From Symsagittifera roscoffensis (taxonomy: Eukaryota; Xenacoelomorpha; Acoela; Convolutidae): a stretch of 64,000 bases of DNA. The notes beneath the pieces were generated by a model. It was not told the DNA's origin. It was given only the letters and a program-made list of their open reading frames with translations, and made no database searches. The stretch is taken from the NCBI RefSeq assembly GCF_963678635.1, contig NC_087068.1:46019785-46083784 (forward strand), given 5' to 3'. A program made the translations under genes and the position numbers. Shown in pieces: positions 24,692 through 36,222 of this stretch (the stretch's first letter is position 1; each line of letters opens with the position of its first letter).

Positions 24692-25480
24692 GATTGAATG
24701 AACCACCTTGCGGCTAACTTTTTGAGCCTAAATATTTTAAGTCATTGTTTATCTAAGGCGGTCTTATGATTTAGATCATCCTGGAAAAATCTAAGAAACT
24801 TCAAGAGGTGAGGTGTTTTGAAATTTTGACGAAAAATGGGAGGATCTCAGGGTTTCTCAGGGAGTTTTAAAAAAATTAATTTTAAAAAAAACTTCGGCTG
24901 ATTTTATAGTAGTCTTGTATCATTAGGAAACCCCTCTTTGCAAAACTTAGAATTTGAAGCAAAAAATCTTAGTTTTCAAGTTTTGTTTTAGGAAAAACTT
25001 CTTAAAAAATTGTGATGAGTTCACTTAAATTTTAAATTTTTATACTGCTATAGACAGTTTTCGAAAATTATATGCCAAAAATTTATCTCGTTTGTCGATA
25101 TCAAGGCGTTAATCAAACTTAAAAATTATGATGAACTCTGTAACGTTTTTTCCATCCACAAGCCCTCGTTTTCTATCCTGACTCAGAAATATCGGGAAAC
25201 TGTTTTTAGTTTTTAATTTTCTGTTGTTTTCAAAGCTATGGCGCCTTATTTGAAGTCATTTTGAGAAAGACAAATTCAATCGAACTGTTTTTGAAGCTTG
25301 ATCTCAATTCTGACTAGGCGATGAATTTTTTTCACAAGAAAATAACAGCCTTCCTTTGATATAGGCTTGGCAATTTTCAAGCGTATTAGTTATTGTGAAA
25401 AAACCCTCAGGTCATTTTTGTTTTACTACTTTGTACTCATAGCACTTCAGCAATCACTTGAATTCAGAAAAATTGGTCTG
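24692..25480. other. No recognisable feature
   Basis: A+T-rich DNA with no credible gene. The frame starting at 25367 runs into the MITE fragment that follows. Confidence 0.5.
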
Positions 25481-25612
25481 CGTCGCAGAAAAAATGGTCG
25501 AAACAGGGTGATTGAGTCGAGCTCAGAAAATCAATTTGGTCGACTTGATAAAAAAGTCAACAAAATTTTCGATTTCTTAAAAAAATCCCCCCTCGAGAAA
25601 AACCAGCCCCTG
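25481..25612 (-). mobile_element. hAT-like MITE fragment, one end
   Basis: Reverse-orientation fragment with cgtcgcagaaaaa, agctcagaaaatcaattt, gtcaacaaaattttcg and a terminal CAGCCCCTG. The other end is missing and no target duplication can be tested. Confidence 0.75.
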
Positions 25613-26102
25613 ATACCAAACAAATGATATGTATGATTTTCTTTTTGGATTTTTGAAGCAAAATTTGTTCATTTGAGCTCGATGTGCTTCTTTTTTTTTA
25701 GGATAGTAAATCGACCAACCAGAAGTTTTCGACGCTTTTTTTTAAACCTTTAAATCTCTAAGCTTATTTTTTAAAAGATTTTTTTTATCTGCAATTAGTT
25801 TTATGCAGCTATGGAGCTTTGAAAAACTGCTTTTCGACCAATCTGGAATAATTAATACAAGCAAAATTCCGATTTCATTTTTATGTGAGTGGTGAGTAGG
25901 TGGCAATTTAATCCGGGCAGGAAACTTTTTCTCATTGAAGTAAGGCAAGCTAGCTGATCAAACTGTTGCCTTAGTTGATGCAGAAGATATTTTACTGGGT
26001 ACTTTACATTGTTTGTTTTGCTTGCCTTCAGTCAGAACATTTAAAACTTCCTCCCTATCCGGAAGTGCAACTTCTTTTAAACAAATTTAGATATCTGGAA
26101 AA
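25613..26102. other. No recognisable feature
   Basis: A+T-rich DNA. No motif recognised. Confidence 0.5.
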
Positions 26103-26330
26103 TTGAAAATATCTGCAAAAAATGTACTCGAAAAAAACGAAGACACGTTAGTTGCAGGAACTGCTGGAACAATTTGCTCATTTGGTTACTTGTCGTTATT
26201 GCAGATGATAACGGGTCAAAAATATTTGATACACCATCAGATCGAGGATCAAGTAGAAGCAATGAACACGCTCAGTTTCATGAAAGAGGGCCCAGGCATT
26301 CAGTAAAAGAGATCAGTCAAGAAACTAAGG
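26103..26330 (+). other. Possible coding exon, family unknown
   Basis: Two overlapping plus frames (26103-26306 and 26174-26368) show G+C clearly above the flanks. The second frame gives a hydrophilic peptide containing DDNGSKIFDTPSDRG and SKEHAQF-like residues. It begins right after an acceptor-like gttattgcag (ending about 26207), and a gaaactaag|gtttgc word near 26330 could be a donor. No family is recognised, and no neighbouring exon is seen. Confidence 0.2.
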
Positions 26331-26644
26331 TTTGCAATCTTACAAAAAACCCAAATCAGAAAAACTAACGCCCCAAAAAAAGAATTTTAGAATGTTTTTC
26401 AAGAAAAATTTACAAGTTTTTGTACCAATATTAAAGCTCATTTTGTTTTTATTTTGTTAGTATAAATATTAGCCCTTAATCAACTCAAGAATAATTTCAA
26501 CTCAATCTTAAGAATAAAAAATAGTTTTAAAGATTTAAAGACTGTAAGAAATCACATTTAGTTATATTAGAAATCCAGTCTATTTATTACACTGAAATGT
26601 TGATATGGGCTAATGTCGTACTCGCATCGCCCAACGGGTGATTG

Positions 26645-26870
26645 CAGTAGCGGATTTCGGATTTAGGGGGAGGAGATAGTCGACGCCCCCCTTTCAGGGA
26701 CTCGACCCCCTGCCAACCTTTTGGTACTAAACTAAGGCATCAATTTTTGGTTGATCACGCAAAAAGTTTGTCTTAAGGCATCTTCAGCACCAATAGATAC
26801 TATTTTCGAAGGATGAGCGTGCGCAAAAAAGTGCAAGTTTGTGGTCAAAACTTTCCCAAAAACACCGTGA
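26645..26870 (-). mobile_element. hAT-like MITE fragment
   Basis: Starts CAGTAGCGGATTTCGG, with the hairpin block tcagggactcgaccccctg (T-arm-like, with compensated changes) and then the tttttggttgatc and ccaatagatactattttcgaagg blocks in reverse orientation. It is truncated before the far terminus. Confidence 0.75.
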
Positions 26871-27327
26871 ATGCAAACCAACCAGCTTATAAGTTGTTTC
26901 ATATTGCAAACATCAGATTCCGACTCTCCTTTGTTCTGTGTAAAACTCCTTTGTCTCATTTTTTAATACATTTTTAAAAACTCAATTACCTGAAAAATTT
27001 CAACTTTAAAAATCTTTTGTTTTGTTAAGTAAAAAAATTGAATTAGATATCAAATCTTTCACTGCCTTTTTTGAAGTGTAATTTATGTAAATCAGAAATT
27101 GAAGCATAATAGAAAAATTGATCAAAAGCCAATTATTGGTTACCTGTAAGCACATTTTCTACTGATGAAGTTTAAGTAAATGACTGTATTACCGTTTTTC
27201 TCTAGTAGTATTTTCTTATGCACAATAGACCAGATTTTAGTGGTAGTGCAGATTTTGGCGGTTGCTCTGCTTCCTACAATTTGCTGTCCTTTGACTCATA
27301 ATTGTTATTAGAAAAGAAGTCAGTTCA

Positions 27328-27360
27328 GGTTGGTCGGCCACAAATGGATCTCTTAATTTG
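27328..27360 (+). mobile_element. Short hAT-like MITE scrap
   Basis: ttggtcggccacaaatgga followed by tctctta matches the internal block just upstream of the T-arm-like hairpin in complete copies. Only about 30 bp are left. Confidence 0.45.
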
Positions 27361-27646
27361 ATATGAAACAGGACTCTTCGAATTTTGATGGTGTCAAAAG
27401 TCATGCATGGTCATGAAAGCGTCACAAAAACAGTAATGAACAATTTTGTGGGCAGTAATATAGTTCGTGTTACGCTTTCAGCCTTTGAGAAAATTTTCAA
27501 AATTTTAAACGGGCAGCTAAGCACGTTTTCCATAGAAGTCACGTATATTCTTAGTTCGATCCCACCTCTGGACTTTTCTTTCAGAAATGAAGAATAAAAC
27601 AACGACCCAAAGCATATATATTTCTCGCTTTCTTAAAAAGTCGGAA

Positions 27647-27753
27647 GACCAAGTGAACATCCTCCTCCCACCCCCCCCCCCCCCCCCCGTCCCCCCCAAG
27701 CCGTTTGTGGTGGGGGGGGGGGGGGGGGGGGTGTTTGGATCTCAATTTGGTTC
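27647..27753. repeat. Snapback element with poly-C and poly-G arms, copy 1
   Basis: A left arm gaccaagtgaacatcctcc leads into a C run (about 18). Then comes aagccgtttgtgg, a G run (about 20) and a right arm ending atttggttctt. The core aagccgttt and its C and G arms match 54121-54193 in inverted orientation. Such a structure can fold into one long hairpin. No coding role. Confidence 0.6.
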
Positions 27754-27839
27754 TTAGGTGGGATTTTTCAGCCAATCAGAATCGAGCATTTTACATGCAG
27801 CGTTTAGCAAATTTAATTTACAGTAAGCGCTGGGGTGGA

Positions 27840-27880
27840 GGATCTTAACTTGGTCTATTTGAAGGATGTTAACTTGATCC
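27840..27880. repeat. 40-bp repeat shared with 39891-39921
   Basis: ggatcttaacttggtctat followed by ttgaaggatgttaacttgatcc. A second copy with small differences lies at 39891-39921. The aggatgttaac word also resembles the arms of the snapback elements. Confidence 0.6.
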
Positions 27881-28733
27881 CAGTTTTGTTTGGCAAAATA
27901 TTTTCAATTGAAGAATCGTTTTTACAGTTTTTTGGCCAAAACAAGCCTTCTATTCTTTAATTTCATAGAAATTTGGAAACATTATTTCTTTTCTTTATAT
28001 AATAAAATGGTAGCATACAGGTCACAAATTCATTACTTGATATGACTTTTCAGTTCTCTTTCATCTATTTAAAGAAAATCAACAATCTTTGTCTTCAAGA
28101 ATATCAACAATCTGTAAAGGTATGTATCTTATCAATCGTTTGCCTCAATTCAATCTCCATTTTTTAAATTTAAACAGTTGCTAGCGGGAAAAAACATGTT
28201 AATTTCACAAATCAAAGCTTTTTTTAAATTCTGTTAGGGAGTGAAATTCAACAATCAATCAGGTGATTGATAATCTATGAAACTATTACTTAGAAGGTAA
28301 CTGACGTAACAGCCTTCGTTAGCGTAGCTTCTTTGACGTATTTCAAGGAAAGTTTCTGCGCGTATTTTATGTACGTGTCGATGAAAATTACATCATTTTA
28401 TAAAATTTCCTCAAACTAATTTTTTGGATGCGGAAATCAGTTTGAGGACAATTTACTTCTCTAAGAAAACTGTACTGATTGGTTGTTTCCAATAAAAGAA
28501 ATTTACTCAAAATGAGGAGGGCATCACAAAAAGTTTCAACTTTTGTTTTAGCAAGATTTGTTCGATCAAAAATTACGCGAAAAACAAGTCAATCAAATTT
28601 TATAAAAACGTAATCAGTGTCTTTCTCAGTTCAAAAAATTTTACGATAAACAGAGAAAAATTTTGAGCACGGGTTTTGCAAATTAAAAAGCATCAAATTA
28701 ATTATGGAATTTATTAGCTGCTACTAACTCATT
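27881..28733. other. No recognisable feature
   Basis: A+T-rich DNA leading into the three-copy tandem repeat. No gene recognised. Confidence 0.5.
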
Positions 28734-29851
28734 TCTGTAAGTAAATTTTATCTCCTCAATTTTTGAGGAGAGTTTGTTTATCAATTCACCTTATGACAAA
28801 CGACCTTTTTAGATCTTTTTATCTAATAAAACTTCTGCTTCAAGCTTCTCACTAGGAGATATTTAAAAGTTTTGCTATTTTATCAAATGCTGCAAATTTC
28901 TCTGTTCACAAAATAATTTAAAATCGGAAGCTATTTTTTTTCATAATTGTTGCGACTTTCGATACGAAAGTAACGGAATCTTTTTTACCTTTTGAATCCT
29001 CTTTATCTTTTTTCGTTTGGAATTAGAGAATCAGTTGTTGCAGTATAAGTTCAACAAGCGGTCATTCAATGACGAATAAAAACAATGAAATTGAATATCA
29101 CTCCAGAGAAACCATACAAAATGAGATCAAGTTTTTGGCACACATAATTTTCCCAATTGCACATTTTTATTGAGAAGAAGCTTCAAATTTTGAATGAGTT
29201 TCAGATTTCTCAACCGAATTGCAGAAAAATTATCTTTCTCTCATGTTCTTCGCATTTTTTTGTGCAGAAAAAAATAGTTTTTATTTATCAGCAAGTTTGT
29301 GATCATCAAAAATTACCCAAATTGAGAAATTCTTTGTCAAAATCTACCCAAATTGAGAAAAACGCTTATGAAGTTGAACATTTCCATGTAAATTATCCGG
29401 TGTGCTTTAATCAGCTCTGAAAAAAAAATGAAATAGAAAACTTGTCTCGGATTGCATAGCCGGAGAACAAATTTTTTCTCAAAAAAAAGATATCATTATA
29501 AGATAATATATTCTAAAAGTTTTTTCTCATGACATTCGAAAGATTTTTCAGGTCGAGAAAAAATTAATAATTTTTTTTAAGAAGCAAAAAGAAGTTCATC
29601 ACTTTGACAAATAACATTTCTTCGCAGGCAAATTTTTCTGTTTTCTGTTTTCGGCTTGAACTTGATATGCTTGGTATTTTAAAAATTGAGGCTAATAGTT
29701 CGATTCCGATTTGTTGTTTTTAATATTACGGAAAAATTTCAGTCAAGTAGAACTTCAGGTATATCATTAACAAGGGTTATTTGAAAAGAAAAATCCTCAA
29801 ATTGCCCATATCAGAAGCTACTGGAGTTTTTATTCTTACTGCCGATTTAAC
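28734..29851. repeat. Old tandem repeat, unit 1 of 3
   Basis: Begins at tctgtaagta and aligns in order with units starting at 29852 and 30894. Shared blocks include the caattgttgcagtat-like word, cactccagata/gaaaccat, gagtttcagatttctc and catttcttcgcaggcaaat. A Helentron-like terminus (28949-28986) interrupts this unit only. Confidence 0.75.
28949..28986 (-). mobile_element. Solo Helentron-like 5' terminus
   Basis: GTTGCGACTTTCGATACG continues to gaaagtaacggaat and then stops matching. It keeps the small hairpin CTTTCG-ATA-CGAAAG found at the 5' end of complete copies. Only about 38 bp are present. Confidence 0.7.
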
Positions 29852-30893
29852 TCTGTAAGTATTTTTCATCTTCACTTCAGAAGAAAATATGTAAATTTTC
29901 TGAAGACATATTCTCAATCAGTTTAACTGAAAATTCTTATTTCTTGTATTGGTTTTTCAAAAAATATTTCTGCTGCAATGATTTGAAAGAAATTTAAAAA
30001 TTTGCTACTTTATTTAGTTCTGCAAACTTCTCTACTCACAAAAAATTTTAATTTAGAAAGATATGTATTTTCTTAAGAAATCATTTGAACCCTTTTTTAT
30101 GTTTTTAATGTGAAAATGGTGAATCAATTGTTGCAGTATGAAGTCATGCAAGTGGTCATTAAATAACGAAAAAAAAATATCTGAATACCACTCCAGATAA
30201 GCCATGCAAAAATGAGATAAAATTTTTGGCAAACATATTTTTATCATTGCATTTTTTGATCAAGAGGAAGCTTTATAATTTGAGTGAGTTTCAGATTTCT
30301 TAAACCGAATTGTAAGAAAACTTTTTTCATTCAAGTTTTTTTTGCTAACTTTTTAGCGGAAACAATTATATCAAGCAGAGCCTCTTTCTCAATTTGAAAC
30401 AATTTTAGTCAAGCAGAGTGAAATAATTTTAAGTCCAATTTTTCGCAAAAAAAATGGTAAACAATTAAATCTAAGCAAAATTATAAGCAAATTTTAAAAA
30501 AGAGAATTTGTCTCGATTTGCATAACCGGAGAACAGATATTTTGTCTCTTAAAAACATCCTAATAAGATAATAAATGCTAGAAATGTTTTTTTATGACCG
30601 TCGAAACATTTTGCTAGTCGGTATAAAATCAATCAATTTTTCAAGGAGCAATAAAAATTTCTTCACTGTGACAAATCACATTTCTTCGCAGGCAAATCAA
30701 TTTTTTTCAGTTTTCAGCTTCAACTTGGTTTTTTTGTTATTTCAAAAATTGAGTCTGATAGCTCGAATCTGATTTGTTGATTTTAAATTTAACGGATAAA
30801 AATTTCATTCAAGCAGAACTCCAAGTATATTTAAAAAGAAAGACCCTCAAGTCGCCCATATCATAAACAATTTTTTGTTGTTGCTAACTCAGT
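29852..30893. repeat. Old tandem repeat, unit 2 of 3
   Basis: About 1042 bp, collinear with units 1 and 3. It contains the caggcaaatcaattttt block at about 30690 and the gcccatatcataa block at the end. No open frame is conserved between units. Confidence 0.75.
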
Positions 30894-31270
30894 TCTGTAA
30901 GTATATTTCATCTTCGCTTCAAAAAAAAAAACAGTTGTAGAACTTCGGAAGACAGTTTCTTAATCAGTTTAAATAAAAACTAAATTTATTGGATTGGTTT
31001 TTCAAACAAATTTTCTGTTGCAGTGACCAAAAGGTTAGTGAATTACTTGAAAGAAAATTAGAACAAATTTTCATTTTTCCGATCTTTTCTGCCACGAAAA
31101 ATAACTTACAATTTTTTCAATATTATGAACTTTTGTATTTTTTTTCCACTAAAAAAAACGAGTTATTATAGGAAGCTGTGGATTTTATGATTTGAACTCA
31201 TTTCATCTCTTTTCACTCGGAATTGGTAGTTCCAGTATACTATAGCTAGAGGTCAAGTGAGAGCTTTTTC
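30894..31270. repeat. Old tandem repeat, unit 3 of 3, truncated
   Basis: Only the first 370 bp or so of the unit are recognisable, from tctgtaagtatatttcatc to the gaggtcaagtga word. The right limit is approximate. Confidence 0.65.
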
Positions 31271-31544
31271 TTCCATATTGTTATTCCGATGACAGGGGGA
31301 TCCGACATAAGATCTGAAATTCTCAAAAAGAGCGCCTTAACGCCTATGCGTAGTGCTTTACCGCTAAGATGGAAAAAACCGAATTCATTTTAGGATTGAC
31401 ATATAATAATCATTTTTGGATTGATGCAGAAGTAAAAACTTTTGCTTAATAGTATCTGATTTTGACATGCTTCTGGTGTAAATTTTCATACATTTTAATG
31501 GCTGAAAACCTTACCGGCTCGGAGAGCAACTATCACTCTAATAT

Positions 31545-31950
31545 CAAGACTGTTCATTCGTATATCAAGACAAAACCCTGAATGAATCCTATAACCCTTA
31601 AAGCTGAAAACAATATTTTTACTTCAAAGAAATTGATATAATAACCAAAAAATTAAGAAAAACAAATATTTTGTTTCCGTTTTTGTCTTCCCCAAACGCA
31701 TATTAAAATGCAATGTGACATATTAAACGTCTCGTATCCTATTAATTGATCTGACTTGTGTTGTATTTAAAATGACATAAATCGTTGCTAAGGTGTGTTA
31801 TTGGAGCATAAAATACGACGCGTTAATTAATTCAATTTGGTCGGATTTTAAGTTGGTCAAATTTCGAATCCTCATAACATAACCAAAAAACATCCCCAGT
31901 TGAAAAATTGTTCTAATTTGAGCTCATGTCATTGATATTTTGTTTCCAAA
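31545..31950 (-). mobile_element. Ancient Helentron-like copy
   Basis: Starts caagactgttcattcgtat, then caaaaccctgaatg, matching the hairpin end of the family in the orientation of H4-H6. Later come a cgttaattaattcaatttgg block, cctcataacataac and aatttgagctcatgtcat in the right order. Divergence is high and the far terminus is lost. Confidence 0.55.
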
Positions 31951-31970
31951 TATTGAATTTAAAAACTAAT

Positions 31971-32167
31971 TTTGAAGGAGAACGAGCGCCGAAAAACCGC
32001 AAAATTTTGGTCAAAGTTTTCCAAAAATAGCTCGAAAACGTGGGTCTTCATAGTGTTGTGGGAGTGCTTTGAAAATAAATTTGGACGACCCAAAAAAAGG
32101 CCGACAAAATGATCCATTTTTTAAAAATATCCGCCCCTCTCTCAAGGAAATCCTAGATCTGCCCCTG
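31971..32167 (-). mobile_element. hAT-like MITE fragment
   Basis: Reverse-orientation fragment: gagaacgagcgccgaaaaa, ggtcaaagttttccaaaaa, then ccgcccctctctcaaggaa and the terminus ATCTGCCCCTG. Truncated at the left. Confidence 0.75.
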
Positions 32168-32339
32168 CTAACCCAGAGTTCCAAACTGAGTTCATTTTGA
32201 GGCCTCAAATTTGAACATATTTTCAATTCTCTAACTTTCAAACATCAAAATTTTCTTTGATGTCAGTTGTTGAAAGGTTTGATGTCCACCCTTCTAAATC
32301 ACCCAATGTATTTATTATAACTGACCCGCGCTCAATTTT

Positions 32340-33180
32340 CATGGATAATAATCGATTTATTGGATTTTCATTGTCGGTCTCTATAAAATAACAAAAATAA
32401 CCGATTATAATCGATTAAAAAGAGATTATAATGATACTATTTTTAAAGCAATATAATCCCAATTTAATCGATACTTATCAACTTATTTTCAAAAAGTTTT
32501 ATGAAAAGAATAATCAATTTTAATCGATAATAATGGATTATAATCCATTTATTAAAATCTTTCGGTGTGCTGTTTCATTTTTTCACGAAAATGTTAAACT
32601 TGAGTTAATTAAATTACTTTGTTCTCTCGCCAACTTTTTCCTAATTTCAATCGCGTTTTTTGTTACTATTTTAATTAGGTTTTATTCGCCAAACCCGCGT
32701 TTAAACCCAAACCACCCTCTCCCCACGCGTTTACCACACCCCTGGAATGGTAATTATGTAGTTTGGTTAAACGTCTGGGGGGTTGGAGTGGTGTGGGGGT
32801 GTTGTGTTGTGGGTTAGACCCCCCCTACCACCCAGGTTTACACAGGTTTGGGGGGAAGCGGGGGGAATACAACATACTGGCCGCCCCTGGATGAACATGT
32901 TCGTTCGTGTTTTGCAGAAAACTGCGAAAAGTAGAGTCATTATTTACAAAATTTTATCAATTTTCACGGATTTTATGTACAAAAAAAATCCATTATATTA
33001 AAAACAAAAATGAAATATAATCGATCATAATGGATTTTAATGGATTTTTTTGAAAATAATCGATTAAAATGGATTAAAAATCCATTACGGTGTATAAATT
33101 TGCGATAATAATTGTAATTGATGATATAGGCAACATTTTAGTCAACAAAACTCCATTATAATCAATTGCTATCTATGAAA
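32340..33180. repeat. Cluster of AATCGATTATAAT motifs around a G/C-rich core
   Basis: Both ends (32340-32550 and 33009-33170) are crowded with words such as aatcgattataat and ataatggatt. The centre (about 32690-32885) is strand-asymmetric, C-rich then G-rich, and much higher in G+C. The word aaagcaatataatcccaat recurs inverted near 38800, so this may be a transposon with an inverted partner at about 38390-38830. Class unknown. Confidence 0.45.
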
Positions 33181-35750
33181 CTTCGCTGCGGGGAGCAAAC
33201 ACGATAGTTTTTGTGGGGTAATCTAGTTCATGAAATCTAAGGAAAAGGTAGTTCATTTTTTCTGCGTGATTTCCTTTTAACCTACTTGAAGAAACAGTAA
33301 ACTTAGTTTGAGTTTCTGTGAAACCCAAAAAATAAATATCAAAGGTTGTTATAACTATCTTAGGAAAATTAGTTTTGTACTTTTCCCCACTTTCAAATCG
33401 GATTGTTAATAGATGAGCGAACTTTTTTTGAGATCTAAATTTTTTTTGCTCTTTTTGCTCTCAGAGTTTTTTTGATTTCCAGATCTTATTTTGAACAAAA
33501 ATGTTAATTTCGTCAATTGTCATAAAACGTTGCATGTATGTTAACTATCTCAATTCAAACTCTTCAATTCAATTAATAGAAACTTCATAAAATCAACGTT
33601 TACTGTTATGTCATGTGGGGGAAGAATGGAAAGTTGAAGAGCGTCTACGAGATGAGCAAAGCAGTTTAAAATGAGCCGAAACAATTTGATCAGAGTTTTT
33701 AAATTCACAAATCAAGACCAATTTTCAAAATAAAAAAAATTCTGGTCGAAAAACATTTAGAGAAAATTAAGGCGACAAGGGGGTGGGGGTTGTCATTTCT
33801 TCTAAATATCAAAATTGATCTAATTATTAACAAATCTAGGGGTAGGTTTTGTTTTCCAAAGCATTTTTTTTCGCCTGCAGGGAAACCCAGTTATTTTAAT
33901 TCTGGTGTCTGGAAAGCAAAAGGGTTATCAGTAAGAAGCCTGTCTGAGGATAGTCCGTTTTGACAATTTCCCCCTTAATTGTAAAAAAAATCGTAAGAAA
34001 TTTCCCCCTTAATCGTAAAATTTTTTTCACAGGTCTAAATTTTTTAAAGTCTAAGTACCGACATTAACACCTTTGCACTTGTAAGTGAAAAAAACTATTC
34101 TAATAATGAATAGGAAAAAATTATGGAATCGGACGGATTCAAGCTACATTTTTCTTGAATTGTTTTAATTGTCAGTCAGCATTAAGAACATTTATTTTTC
34201 TATTAAGCTGTTGAACAATTAATGATTCAATGTTTTTCAGGTTTTTTTTTTCAGGACGGTTAGATGGAAAAATGGTGATAATGGTTTTTCGTAGATTGAA
34301 TTGTTGGCAGTAAAAGCGATTACCATGTTGTCGCCGTTTGGGCAATAAAACAAAATGAAATTCACTATTGCCTCGTAATTCCAGTTTTTTGTTGTTCCAA
34401 AATATATTTAAACGTGTTTTTTCTTTTTAGTTTTTTGAGAGTTTTGTCTGAAAACTTGCAACAATTTTAGCAATTATCAAATAAATTATGCAAAAGTTTC
34501 ACAAAAAGTTGCAAAATTAGCCGATTCCCAATTCAAATTTTGAAGAAGCTCATTACGGAAAATGAAGTGAATGAACTTTCAGAGATACCAACAATATCAC
34601 TCAAAACCCAATTGAGTCAATTGCATTTAGGCTAAGAAAAATGTAACACATTATCCTAAATTAACATCCTAATTTTTATCGAAAGCATAAAAAAAAACTT
34701 CTGCCCATAAATTGAATGCATTCAATCATAATTTTTTAGACTTCTACATCCAGGATAACGAAGACATCTTGAGAAAAATTTTCTTTTAGTGAAGTGAGTT
34801 CCATGATTCTTTTTTCACTTTTTTTTAGTAAAATTTCTATCCTCAATTTTTGGCGAAGACCAAAGTAGTTTAATGTAAGTAGTCAGATAATTTTGATTTC
34901 AAGTAATGAGAAATTGTTTCTCACCCAGTATCAATCATTTCCTAAATGAATTTTTGCTCTGAGACACCAGTGAACGGACCTGTAAGCTCAATAGTGCTTT
35001 CCAGGGCAGTAAAATTGTTGGCGTGGTTTGTAAATTTTCTAAGTACCCACAGTGGATTTGCCTGAAAACAATTTATTATGATTATTTTGATAAAAATTGT
35101 TAGTTCACTTACTGACCAAGTTAAATTAAGAAAATCAAAAAATGATTTTTCGTTTGGACTGTAGAATATTTTGTATTTCAATTCTATTTTGCATTTCAAT
35201 TCAAAAAGAATAATTGAACGTTAGTATATTTAAAAACGTGCCTGTATCACTCTATCACTCCGATGCTTTCCCTACTCTCATGGATTCCCCTCCATGCTTT
35301 ACGTTACCTTTTCCCCGTTATTTACTCAAATTTCATTTTTTTTTATAATCCGCTTTATACCCTTGAACCCCTCAGTTTTAACCCAAAAAAAATCCCCCTC
35401 TAATCCCTAATTCAAACCGCCCCAACCCCTTCTGTCTCCTCTTGCCCCCAAAAACCAACAATTTCTCACAATTTTTTTGGGTATAATTGTATATTATCCA
35501 TGAAATTTGCAAGCATGCTCATGTGCAAAACAGAAAAAATTGGCTCAGATAAAAACAGTAGTTTTCCTGGAGACTACCGCATAGCACCAGCTATAAAGCA
35601 AATTTTGTGTTTTTGTAAACGCTGTTTTGAGCTCCTTCGAAGTCGAAAATATATTTTCTCAATATTTTAGATGGAAGTTTCCATTATTTATTCTTAAAAG
35701 TGTATGTGGGTAAATATTCAAATGCAAAGTCTCTATTTTTGTTCCGACTT
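33181..35750. other. Anonymous DNA with a pyrimidine-rich tract
   Basis: No credible gene in about 2.6 kb. At about 35260-35460 the plus strand is strongly C and T rich with few G (ccctctaatccctaattc, ccccaaccccttctg), resembling the C-rich patch near 38510-38575. Function unknown. Confidence 0.45.
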
Positions 35751-36222
35751 TTGAAGAAAACGGAATATTTATGCTCGGTGTGGTTTTTTTTGTCAGTTTC
35801 CACCGATCGAAATAATAACTTTCAACAAAATTTTTCATAACCCATTATTGAAGATTTTGACTTCCTGAAATCAAATGTGAAAAGATATTTCACCTCCGCG
35901 TATTTTTGTAAAGTTTTGAAAATCGCCAAATTTGCAATCTTATGAACTAATATATGCGCGTTTTGAAGAGTTGATTCATAATGCTGAGAGCGTAACGCGA
36001 ATTTCTTAGGCGTGACGAGTTATCCCGCACAACAAAACCGTTTCCAATTGAATTGAGGCTAGCAAATTGGTCATATTAATTTTGCACGAATCAGAATTTT
36101 ACACTTCGATATTGTTTAAAACGTATAAGGTTTCAAAGTTTTCTTTTCCCAAAAAGTATTTGATGTGAAATAAGGGACAGTCGGAACTCTCAGGGCTTTG
36201 CCTTGATATACAAGCAGTCTTG
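35751..36222 (-). mobile_element. Helentron-like non-autonomous element H3, 472 bp
   Basis: Starts GTTCCGACTTTTGAAG after T and ends CAAGCAGTCTTG before T. The subterminal AGTCGGAAC block and a degraded CAGGGC hairpin are present. It is shorter and more diverged than H1, H2 and H4-H6, with the central gcgcgtt region altered. Confidence 0.75.

Noticed and set aside
27517-27775. Gly/Pro-rich frames
   Set aside because: Produced by the poly-C and poly-G arms of the snapback element.
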